From contig JAMPFD010000007.1 in assembly GCA_023664625.1 (NCBI GenBank), forward strand, positions 87,108-151,107: a stretch of 64,000 bases of DNA, written 5' to 3'. Position numbers and translations under genes: made by a program. Shown here in pieces: positions 12,001 through 16,091 of the stretch (position 1 is its first letter; every line of letters starts with the position of its first letter). Under the pieces are notes generated by a model. The model was not told the origin of the DNA. It did no database searches and was given only the letters and a program-made list of their open reading frames with translations. The stretch is from Bacillota bacterium. GTDB taxonomy: Bacteria > Bacteroidota > Bacteroidia > Bacteroidales > Bacteroidaceae.

Positions 12001-13560
12001 GACATTGGCAAGTTTGCTCATATTGCCGAGGGTTACAACAGGGTCAAGGTGTGCGCCAAACATCTCGGAATAGTTCTCAATGATGGAATTTGCTTCGCCC
12101 TGCCATATTGCGTTGCCCCAAGTCTTATCATTTGAGAAATCGTAGTTGCCGTTCTCGTCAACAACAACATCACCAAGTTTACGGTCTATGATGTCGGCTG
12201 CTGTCTTTCCTGCCTGTACTGTGTTGGTCATAAGAGGCGCACGAACAAGCAAATCATCTGCTGTAGTGCCAAGAGCCTTGATAGTCCAGTTTGTAGCCTC
12301 GTTTGCCAAACCTTTAAGACCGTTATTCTTTACATACCTCTTGAAACCTTGCTTCGCCATTTCTTCAACGGCTTTCTTGCCGACTGCCTTTGTCGCAAGT
12401 TTAACACCCTGTTTGCCGAAAATGTTCAGGGCATCGTAACCTCCACCTGTCAAAACGAAGTCAACCATGAATGCAGGCATTTCTCCAGCCATGACACCCC
12501 AACCGTAAAGTTTTTGGTAATTTCCACCATATTCTTGCTGTGCAGCTTGATTCAGTGCAGTTTGCTCCATCATTATGTCAGATGCTTTTTTCTCACCCTC
12601 TGTATGACTGTTATTGCGTTCCAGCATTGCTGATGCATCCATCATGTCAGAAAAGCCTGCATCCCCCAGAACAGAACTGCCGATGCTTCCCAGTCCTCTG
12701 CTTACACCGCGCCAGAAACCTACATCGTCACCATGGTTGCGGTTGTATTCGTCCTGAAGCACACGAATCCTTTCATTTACTTGTGTAAGTGCTGCATGTA
12801 ACTTCTTATACTCGTCATTTGCATAACGCTTGTTAGGCAATGTCTGGGAATAATAAACATTACCTCCTGTCACATTGCCTGCATCTGCCAACATAGCCAA
12901 AGGAGAATCGTTCTTTGTGTCTTCCTCTTTGGCTATCTCGCCCATACGCTTCTCTATTTCATCACGCTGCTTGGTTGCCCTGCGTAACTGACCGCTGACG
13001 CTCATGTCTGCTGCCTGTCTATATTGGAAGCTCTCTGTATCTGCAATAGCCTTGCTGGTGTACCTGTTACCTGCTGGCGTGATGTAAGTCTGCTCAAACT
13101 TGCGCTTCGATGGATTGTACTGCATCTTGCTTTTCTTGGTCTGCTGACCGAGGTTGATACCGTACTCCATCATATTGCTCATGCGGTCGTTGAAATCAGC
13201 TGCCATTTGCTGTGTTCTGCGCATAGTGGTATTGATTTCAGTGCTCATTCTCGCCTTGTCTGCTTCGGAGAGCGGTGTACCTTTCGGCTTTGCACTCTGC
13301 GGTGCTTCTGGGTTCTTTGTTGATGATGTTGCCGGCTCTGTCTTAGGGGCAGGAGTGGAAGCAGTACCAAATCCAAGGTTCTTCTCGAATTGGTCGTATG
13401 CCTCCATCTCATAGCCATCGTTGACAAGAGCATCATAAGCAGCCTTGCGCTTACCTACGTCCTGCAAATTCTTGCGAAACTGCTCTTCACTCTCCATCTC
13501 GTAACCATCCGACACAAATGTATCGTACAGCTTCTTGATTTTGTCTTTGTTATCGTTCAT
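1..13560 (-). CDS. Giant phage/mobile-element large polyvalent protein (partial, runs off left edge)
   Basis: An open frame of 4,520 codons starts at the ATG at 13558-13560 and reaches base 1 without a stop. Modules recognised by eye, in order: two 30-residue repeats (residues 8-64, each with a DGYEME core); a hydrophobic/helical segment (about 280-450); a long Lys/Glu coiled coil (1157-1256); a ParB/DdrB-like domain (about 1325-1480, with IQGNNRSDALRQ); a Barnase-EndoU-colicin-RelE-like (PBECR) domain (about 1800-1930, GLRHIEANHG); an inorganic-pyrophosphatase-like domain (about 2000-2120, DGDHIDVFL); small KVGDxV beta-barrel linkers (near 1010, 2165, 2790); an N6-adenine MTase fold (about 3000-3110, LEPTAGNGML and NPPFG); and a strawberry-notch-type SF2 helicase (about 3400-4030, GDQTGVGKG, DESHTA, QMIGRIDRTGQ). 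Polyvalent proteins of this kind are known from phages and conjugative elements and are thought to enter the new host with the DNA to counter defences. It is third in a minus-strand run behind two small virion-like genes. The domain names are family knowledge; their activity here is untested. Confidence 0.9.
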   Translation of the reverse strand, partial: MNDNKDKIKKLYDTFVSDGYEMESEEQFRKNLQDVGKRKAAYDALVNDGYEMEAYDQFEKNLGFGTASTPAPKTEPATSSTKNPEAPQSAKPKGTPLSEADKARMSTEINTTMRRTQQMAADFNDRMSNMMEYGINLGQQTKKSKMQYNPSKRKFEQTYITPAGNRYTSKAIADTESFQYRQAADMSVSGQLRRATKQRDEIEKRMGEIAKEEDTKNDSPLAMLADAGNVTGGNVYYSQTLPNKRYANDEYKKLHAALTQVNERIRVLQDEYNRNHGDDVGFWRGVSRGLGSIGSSVLGDAGFSDMMDASAMLERNNSHTEGEKKASDIMMEQTALNQAAQQEYGGNYQKLYGWGVMAGEMPAFMVDFVLTGGGYDALNIFGKQGVKLATKAVGKKAVEEMAKQGFKRYVKNNGLKGLANEATNWTIKALGTTADDLLVRAPLMTNTVQAGKTAADIIDRKLGDVVVDENGNYDFSNDKTWGNAIWQGEANSIIENYSEMFGAHLDPVVTLGNMSKLANVVGAKRLSGVLAKADAQALGGIMGQTQQMFNKMGVSDYVGEVAEEYYGQLWRTMLNLDDAYVQTPDGTRTNLLATKDFHGDIWGGMALSMGLMGAAKHTFNAVQYASMRHGVNKSDARVGELLGKDIWEPLKATLDLTTNENFGDVAEAIVNDKDFTDKEKAAVLDYMERSMIMRGYNLASMAQSRGGEQDPNKQQLNESYLNGYEATSSQERNDAKNMLEYQRQRVEQALTSEDLQMIDNWDDGVAQADNTEWTDEQRDAVNDYLNTKQVYDGMKQRIHDDVDAEVENSNAMVDARVNTDTGMIQGATMKQDDRKVYIVSGNVVTYPDGTGVDLQASDQSIIVRDAETDELEQVAPDAVFSVDEAIDPNQAKAEAESVIVESAAQKFANEIDGTITLEAGNTFDVVDEDGRQASVTITPNADGVVDNGDGTVNVSMDNTNVVPIPVSALQEMVDAANMARVAQFEEQRAIENAQVKATEQEATRPQYALNDEVTLRDENGNSVRGSISADVDDDGKYEVYTEDPINGFRVNLFSRDELDDMLVEHNGEVIEQPIIVPESAEVAESTETDNNDTKNIPENGNIVEENILTAPQHTALERIPKDEQGQPIYEQTDSDTAWDAIVEQTEGDEAIAQSVADAMLADKEAELKKLEKAKPKGGVTIADKIAAEKERKAAISAAQDVVSVWKKIAGTSQRRKQEADLARRKEAEEQAAIRRAEEEKLRAEREEAERIEREALNGVPDMVDDKPQDARARGYRRVTGTKIDRQQPLGAKKGKNVQVRFSDSDIADGSVALINADQLQPSHVGGVRNPLHFIDEAQPKERNDDASKMSSRKIAANMRPEEITSSVTAYTGAPTVNSRGEVIQGNNRSDALRQMWQSEPEQATKYKQYLTDHAEEFGLDPADIEAMERPVLVNMLDVDDNKAIELGQFVAQDTESGGTERIKPKNAVQKIGGNMGSFANLLLRSADDETSFSGLVDTNGVDVLKWMSGKGYITPTQYQSAFDSKGNLTAEAKNDLKGIMYQSIFKGGSTRLEEMFNTLPAKAQKTILATAYRDYDSPNAERMVEEIQNSIRAFYALMQDATFVEAKNYKDVRLAIEGWKRQYQMDDVTGESYLPAEYFSNFALNLAALYKGESQSLIQATFNKMFDLIQGTQEETLFEKPDNTPRSLAQAIKETLNIDYNGQQRNNVLAGDSTASQDGQGSRGASEAGERSEDGNGTADRAGGTESGSGQDETATNNGGERLRNVDRRGNMGHLAERQGGLDETGEIDENGIPFVRSPKGKYEFGTIDENTGLTAAPIKLSSGFQDENGKGYGLRHIEANHGKQIRAAGFSSVEEFVSYVAENYDEENIRVGKRREGINSPTYLLQVTDKHDNTLFVELSKDGSYWNVNSAGIFRKGYSNKKETVAKTEPQQPNNAVSDGSSLSKDEQGGMSSDEPNGKPTVSVSSAGKVTNNSRKTSELGEKIAQAEAKTEQNPTKKQKEAGNYKKGHVQIGAFDVTIENPKGSVRSGVDANGNKWETEMHNTYGYIRGTEGVDGDHIDVFLADNIDSWDGRKVFVIDQYNEDGSFDEHKVMFGFNNAEDAYAAYLSNYEKGWENTHKIMNTPANLEDFEKWIDSSHRKTKPFVEYSDVKKKLEAEQKQNLSNFKVGDVVRDYYTNRLYRIKKFTKTGLCTIAELDSSGNETASTTFNADNNPRFSKAEVTATTSKEDKQEKSAVAKVNVENLFGALNTKGETKLSDHATPIEEEAGSTNKSGYSVEPAQYTTKRGKVLDMQLVKFDRELSKDEVRNAKTLAKELKGWYDKEKGGFMMRTTEDAQKLADAVMDESGESLEDAAPLSLNDVKETSGIEKAEATQGATSDKQEAPADDIHKLVTNERYEQLKKRMLAKMNQLNMGIDPEMLAIGTEMAVYHIEGGARKFAQYAKAMIEDLGDAIRPYLKSFYNAVRDLPEAQELANSMDSYDDVAKFDVANFDKASINALATAEMVVAESEAEEQATEAKEAITNQRNTERRQKNEQTKADTETIAKKAASVASKAESVAETSKDTKELNRAAEQIDEALAKVNDQLALLGYYEADPVENDFNEANGYMHNAEKKAVADAVKLAKQLVADLGLNIDKVTGATTANRSKRKNVVTANIAPAGGDIVIRLPLSEGSELYMNIVLEPSSERGLRTFAGDNLMMTRFMYRVEGQDAKRSENIWIPSHLIDDNILTYAELLRRVSSDVKPYIQKAESTAEVRMKEFEAMAERDEFPYTVTPEVEKQLAESKKQKETDTHGFKVGDKVLFKRNDGKNKWEEATIVDFGGGVDVTLDTGNAPIMYEAAKFSQIKPSTEESVKEEPKPKKKQVSSQTLIADLFGGTDEAEATEQQNSEENATPVPVDASIQRKFALAVKDDMLSALDTDTKPYRSIIDLRKRASELGMEVDNDGRTDILLQELVEDGLVRAARKVIAKYGRDSRESYDLVCKLYDMQPTIAARSSNRIKMQQYSTPLPMSWIADRFAMESQPSAQVLEPTAGNGMLVFTIPVKQVHVNELDETRLDNLREQGFAQVTQQDATEPFEGDEKYDAVIANPPFGKREAVEYDGKMIPGLDPQITLNALASMKDEGRAAIIIGGNMEYASNGGLKGLKPFFTYLYDHYNVSGVINMDGKLYAKQGTTFPTRMILINGRRSEEERAQTAIYPPVQSKALRKAESFEDLYEILNEVLNSNEKTNGTEILRSRERKSAPVNNQPSGRTDGEGHREQSRKDDTSRRGERGERTNVEQSPKQSEGVLRGERRENTGNGEDRNTPTRSERGDSGRSNEPDTKRVAGVGVSPNRVGLKTEQKKRTLTEEKLSYRPHNGAFSLNSVAPAAMVEAMDNVLSQIEQEYGSIDEFIKNELGYATIEDAHAALAAEQMDSVAMAIYQMKKGQALIIGDQTGVGKGRQMAALIRWAVMRGEKPVFITQKADLFSDIYRDLVDVGSGDLKPFIFNSDGAMVDAKGNAVHKPLSQKEMAKVLASVELPDEYDFAVLTYSQVNTGDAISQQELEEAAKKRGARVKKSKASKEGKATPKATFLRTIANDNYLFLDESHTAAGSSNTGAYLQSILRSAKAATFASATFAKRPDTMPLYAIRTAMSQAKVEPDKMIGIIEKGGVTLQEIMSRELTNAGQMVRRERDMSDVKTDWKTINDPATIKRARENYDKTIAAFNAIIKFQENYVKPKIEELDMELAITAESAGVKRGTDKMGVENVPFASKTYNYTKQLMLALKVDAIADEVEAEINAGRHPVIALESTMESTIKDYSAGDVIAEPTFSASLLKGLDSVMQYTVKDEDGNESHAYYTPKQLGEAGEKAYYELQQFISESTSGIFISPLDAIIERLHEKGYKVGELTGRNMYVERNAKGEVVVKRRTDKDKKKMQREFNDGTLDVLILNKSASTGISLHASERFSDQRQRTMIIAQPLSDINDYMQMIGRIDRTGQVHRGYYINLGLPVPAENRFLMMLSTKLKSLNANTTTSQDSDSNEVEAPDLLNKYGSQVVVEYLRDNVDVYEKMCTPLKKAGAGAGRVQASELDEYKPQEDDARKVTGYVALLSTKEQEEFYDDVVRRYNELIKYLNDTGSNDLKISVMPLRATTLDKRVSSEGIDPNGSNPFARNSYVEKVEMDVLRKPMKAEEVKKVISQINNGNADGHLQSVKDTIHREDKARIAAENERYEKAKAKAAEDIAKQTEKINRQQKRTAEEKSEAIARITTDTNERVEAKHQDNMIRLNSNSDQLLRRLDMFEVGGTYLVPETLESMVFDFASPAIFCGYKTKDKKITASTTFAVFATLDGRRRVEVKLSDGTALTSIDKMTNDNWDSARSTTLDNWDAQIPNETRKQGFIMTGNILQAIADTQDEHGGYPGQLISYTDIDGNVHDGILMPDKWNASMLKTSGAPISSRMQQIKQYETVTSCDGKVRIEGGSWSNMHYLTVPKSKKDGAQYYENADLLKAAGGNFYPYRGQLRADIPASQIDKVVAVLSRLG
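3546..3872 (-). CDS. Candidate nested gene A overlapping the giant protein's MTase-helicase linker
   Basis: A 108-codon ATG-to-stop frame lies wholly inside the giant gene, one base out of register with it. It reads as an ordinary acidic, helical soluble protein (for example RDIVNNLAKMIQADEENEES and a Trp-rich end LSEWLEWEFPRTEWD). The giant frame over the same bases is low-complexity Arg/Gly/Glu/Ser/Thr with no predicted fold, and lies between the methyltransferase and helicase modules. Bacteroidota genes often lack a Shine-Dalgarno; here an A-rich GAAAAGA precedes the start. No family is recognised. It could be an overprinted gene, an internal frameshift product, or a chance open frame favoured by composition. 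Confidence 0.4.
   Translation of the reverse strand: MAQKYYAAEKGSLHLSITNHQGELTERDIVNNLAKMIQADEENEESAPTWNKAQSRAREFYEENVERILEMVKIGTPLQEVSEETADEATNLTLSEWLEWEFPRTEWD
8196..8459 (-). CDS. Candidate nested gene B overlapping the linker before the PBECR-like domain
   Basis: An 87-codon ATG-to-stop frame is embedded in the giant gene, in the same alternative register as nested gene A. Its product looks natural: MDNNETMYWLAIVQQAK at the start, then a Glu-rich helix, then EEIWDILQNGKVVWTRPEK at the end. The giant frame here is a Gly/Ser/Glu/Asp/Asn-rich spacer between the ParB-like and PBECR-like modules. The upstream sequence is A/T-rich without a clear ribosome site. No family is recognised. An immunity or partner protein for the adjacent nuclease-like module is conceivable but purely speculative; a chance open frame cannot be excluded. 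Confidence 0.4.
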   Translation of the reverse strand: MDNNETMYWLAIVQQAKTDKEAGELLRQENEVRTEMGQPTVQEELKAVADRTKPQPTMEVKDYGTLTDEEIWDILQNGKVVWTRPEK

Positions 13561-13569
13561 TGCTTATAA

Positions 13570-14787
13570 TTATGCTGTTGGACTTTTCTTTCCTCCCGAT
13601 GAGTTCCCTGCGGTCGGGCTGCTTTTCTTCTTGGCTGGCTTCTTCGAGTAACCACCATTAGGCTTTGTGACGGTCGTAGTGGTACGATTAGTTTCTTGTT
13701 TCCCAGTCTTCCTGTTTTTCTTGCCGGGTTCTTCTTTGGTCGTTGTGGTAGTTTCGTTGTTCTCCACCCATGTACCATTTTCACGAGAACGTCTTTCGGC
13801 TTCTTCCTTACTGGTGGCATAGTGTTCCCTGCCGTCCTTGTCATACCACAGGTATGTAGCCTTTCCTCCATTTCGGTTATAGTACCCTGCTCTTGCACTG
13901 GAAGCCGATGCACTTGCACGTTGTGCTGTCCCCCTTGCTTTTTCGGTGGCCACCTTAGCCTTTTCAAGCTCTTCGGCATAGTTGGCTTCTATACCTTTAC
14001 GCTTGGCTTCCGCCTCGGCTGCATTTATTTTATGCCCTGCAAGCATCAGGTTCAGTTCGTGCATGGCTGCATCACGTTTGTCTTTGGCTGCTGCTCTCGC
14101 CTCGGCTGCTGCCGCTCTCGCATCTGCCAACTTGTCACGCTCAAGTTGGTAATCCCAGTTGCGCTTGTCCTTGTCGTTGGCATCATCGGCTGCTTTCGCC
14201 CTCAGATAACCGTTGAAATAGTTGATAGCATTGTCCTTCCTATCTTTCTCCAACTTATCCCAACGGTTCTGCACAGCTTCCGACATGGTATTGCGCCCTG
14301 TGTAGGCGTTCGGTGCGTACTGAGATGTGAAGAAAAGGTTTGATAGGGCGGACACTCCATCACCGATGGCTGCCCAAATCTGGTCACGCTTTTTCTTCTT
14401 GCGTTCCTTTTCCAATTGTTCGGGGGTAGGTTGTTCATAAGGGTTCAGCTTCTTCCACATGTCAAGATAACTCAATCCCTCGGCTTCTGGTGCTGCTTCG
14501 TTACCCTCCGCAGGTTGCGTTTCTACCTGTGCTGCCGGATGTGTCTCAGGTGCATTTTCGCCGGAGTTCTGCTCTGCCCACTCCTGCGTTCCTTTTGCTG
14601 GTGGTGTTGTGTCCACTTGGGTAGCATCCTGTTCAACACGTTCTTGTGCACCCTTTGGCGGTGGTGGGTCTTTCATCTGCGGAGTGTCATTACTGCCTCC
14701 ATTGTGCTCAGCCCATTCCATTGAGCCTTTAGGTGGGTCGGTGGGTTCTGCACCACCGTCCCCGAAATAATCTCCTAATTTTGCCAT
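13570..14787 (-). CDS. Phage virion-like Ala/Lys-rich coiled-coil protein, 405 aa
   Basis: I do not recognise a named family. The N-terminal 80 residues contain three imperfect copies of a Pro-Lys-Gly...Glu-Trp-Ala-Glu motif (around residues 20, 45 and 65). Residues about 100-180 form a compact segment (LSYLDMWKKLNPYEQP onward), and residues about 200-320 are an Ala/Lys/Glu-rich helix likely to be a long coiled coil. The C-terminal 80 residues are Thr/Lys/Gly/Ser-rich and disordered. There is no signal peptide. It starts 12 nt after the 159-aa gene and ends 9 nt before the giant gene starts, so the three are surely co-transcribed. By position and composition it resembles the middle gene of a podovirus internal-virion (ejection) set, such as T7 gp15; this is an analogy, not detected homology. 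Confidence 0.75.
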   Translation of the reverse strand: MAKLGDYFGDGGAEPTDPPKGSMEWAEHNGGSNDTPQMKDPPPPKGAQERVEQDATQVDTTPPAKGTQEWAEQNSGENAPETHPAAQVETQPAEGNEAAPEAEGLSYLDMWKKLNPYEQPTPEQLEKERKKKKRDQIWAAIGDGVSALSNLFFTSQYAPNAYTGRNTMSEAVQNRWDKLEKDRKDNAINYFNGYLRAKAADDANDKDKRNWDYQLERDKLADARAAAAEARAAAKDKRDAAMHELNLMLAGHKINAAEAEAKRKGIEANYAEELEKAKVATEKARGTAQRASASASSARAGYYNRNGGKATYLWYDKDGREHYATSKEEAERRSRENGTWVENNETTTTTKEEPGKKNRKTGKQETNRTTTTVTKPNGGYSKKPAKKKSSPTAGNSSGGKKSPTA

Positions 14788-14799
14788 AGCTGAATGAGT

Positions 14800-15279
14800 T
14801 TAGAATGGCATCGAAGATGCTGCACTGGTTACACCTTGCACTGCCTGACTGATAGCCTGAGCCTTGCCTTGTTCAATCGCATTAAGCTGCTGGACATACT
14901 GGTCGTCCTTTTGCATGTACTGCTGCTCAATAGTGTCTTTTCGTGCGTCTGCGTTGGCTGCAATCTGTGAGGTTGCAGAAGCAAGAGCCTCATTGTTGGC
15001 TGCTTTGGCTGCTGCAACGCTCTCCTCAGTACCTCCCATGACTGCTTGCGCACCTGCAGCCTGTTTGTTTCGGTTCTTAATACTCTCCTCGGTCATTGTA
15101 AGAATGCGCTGCGCATCTGCACGCTGTGTTGCATCCTCATTATACCTGCGGTCGTACCAATCTTGATTTTTTTTGCGCTGGGCTTCAATGTTCCCCTTCA
15201 TCTTCTTCATGGCTCGTGAAGCCGAGATACCTCCGAAGATAGAACCTGCCGCGCCTACTGCTGCTCCGATAAGTCCCAT
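14800..15279 (-). CDS. Small glycine-zipper phage protein, possible ejection/internal virion protein
   Basis: This 159-aa product begins with a Gly/Ala-rich hydrophobic segment (MGLIGAAVGAAGSIFGGISA), a glycine zipper suited to membrane insertion. The rest is an Ala/Gln/Glu-rich amphipathic helix with no globular core. This architecture (short hydrophobic zipper plus coiled coil) matches podovirus internal virion proteins such as T7 gp14 and microvirus pilot proteins in style only. It is the first gene of the minus-strand run leading into the 405-aa and giant genes. An AAAGTATAACTTA element lies 23 nt upstream of its start and recurs upstream of the integrase, which hints at a shared promoter or operator. 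Confidence 0.75.
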   Translation of the reverse strand: MGLIGAAVGAAGSIFGGISASRAMKKMKGNIEAQRKKNQDWYDRRYNEDATQRADAQRILTMTEESIKNRNKQAAGAQAVMGGTEESVAAAKAANNEALASATSQIAANADARKDTIEQQYMQKDDQYVQQLNAIEQGKAQAISQAVQGVTSAASSMPF

Positions 15280-15372
15280 AATCTAATCTGTTGATATTGT
15301 CATAAGTTATACTTTGCGTGCGAAATTAAAACATTAACTTCGCATCATCGTTTTATCTTATTACAAACAAAC

Positions 15373-15660
15373 ATGGCATTAGGAAAGAAGACTGGTGGAC
15401 GTACAGCCGGAACACCTAACAAAAAAACGGCTGCTATTCGAGAGGTCGTTACAAGCCTTGTCGAAGAATACTCAAGCAAGGGGCAGATGATGGAAGACCT
15501 TGCAGAACTGGACCCAAAAGACCGCCTCATGGTCATTGTCAAGCTCACAGAGTATGTAATCCCAAAACTGCAATCAACAACGCTTGATGTTGTGGCTGAG
15601 AACAAGAAAACCATTGAAGACCGCCTTATCGAACTTGCGGAGGAAGATGAAGACGAGTAG
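15373..15660 (+). CDS. DUF5681-like / putative small terminase subunit
   Basis: This 95-aa protein has the N-terminal basic signature GKKTGGRTAGTPNKKT, seen in many small phage proteins annotated as DUF5681 or terminase small subunit. A Leu/Glu-rich helix follows, with LDPKDRLMVIVKLTEYVIPK, then a very acidic tail. It is transcribed away from the virion-like genes and towards the convergent integrase. No large terminase gene follows it, so a packaging role is not supported by its immediate neighbours; a small DNA-binding regulator of the element is an alternative. The start is the only in-frame ATG at the head of the conserved region. Confidence 0.7.
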   Translation: MALGKKTGGRTAGTPNKKTAAIREVVTSLVEEYSSKGQMMEDLAELDPKDRLMVIVKLTEYVIPKLQSTTLDVVAENKKTIEDRLIELAEEDEDE

Positions 15661-15778
15661 AACATCTACTACCGTCTACTTTAGATAAGACTCTTTTTCT
15701 CATTTAAGTTGAAGATTGTTTTTGGGACGGGACGGGGCAGCACAGCAACAAAAGTGTTGCTCCCTTTGTTTGTAGGAC

Positions 15779-15920
15779 TTGTACAAATAAGGGGTATTTC
15801 TTCGGATAAATGTACAACAACAAACAATTAAAACCAATATCTGTACAAGAAAGGCTCTTTTCTGTATATTTCCTCGCAAAAAAAGGCTATAATTGTACAT
15901 TTATTGCCATAATTGTACAA
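15779..15920. promoter_or_regulatory. Cluster of five TTGTACAA-type palindromes
   Basis: TTGTACAA or one-mismatch forms start at 15779, 15810, 15841, 15893 and 15913 (the second as ATGTACAA, the third CTGTACAA, the fourth TTGTACAT). The first three are spaced by exactly 31 nt. Two further perfect copies lie on the other side of the integrase. Likely integrase arm sites or repressor operators; the protein is unknown. Confidence 0.6.
15780..15807 (+). repeat. 28-bp direct repeat, copy 1
   Basis: TGTACAAATAAGGGG followed by TATTTCTTCGGAT is identical to the stretch at 15914-15941, 134 nt away. Each copy begins at a TTGTACAA palindrome. Confidence 0.95.
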
Positions 15921-15941
15921 ATAAGGGGTATTTCTTCGGAT
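15914..15941 (+). repeat. 28-bp direct repeat, copy 2
   Basis: Exact second copy of the 28-bp repeat at 15780. It is directly followed by TTTCCTCGC, which also occurs at 15869-15877. Confidence 0.95.
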
Positions 15942-16033
15942 TTCCTCGCCTAAAGTATAGTATAATATATCTACTACATCTACCGCGCGTGCATGCGCAC
16001 GTGAAAGTTTTTTTGAATTTTAGAAATAAGAAA

Positions 16034-16062
16034 AGCCCACAAGAAATAAATCCTTGTGGGCT
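16034..16062 (-). terminator. Rho-independent terminator of the integrase gene
   Basis: AGCCCACAAG pairs with CTTGTGGGCT (10 bp, perfect) around a 9-nt loop. On the minus strand it is followed by TTTTCTTATTT. It lies 30 nt past the integrase stop. Confidence 0.8.
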
Positions 16063-16091
16063 GTATCATTTTCGTAAAGTCACGAAATAGG

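Larger units (their letters stand above)
15661..16033. other. Non-coding, repeat-rich segment between the DUF5681-like gene and the integrase
   Basis: About 370 nt without a convincing gene. It holds two exact 28-bp direct repeats, five TGTACA-centred palindromes, paired copies of TTTCCTCGC and ATAATTGTACA, and an alternating GCGCGTGCATGCGCACG stretch near 15984-16002. This is typical of a recombinase or regulator binding region. Confidence 0.7.

Noticed and set aside
13557-13979. 140-codon frame overlapping the 405-aa virion-like gene
   Set aside because: Highly basic translation of the Lys/Thr-rich tail in another frame; unlike the two nested candidates it has no ordered composition.
15977-16002. 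Perfect palindrome in GCGCGTGCATGCGCACG
   Set aside because: The symmetry is imperfect beyond the central GCATGC; noted only as a purine-pyrimidine alternating stretch.
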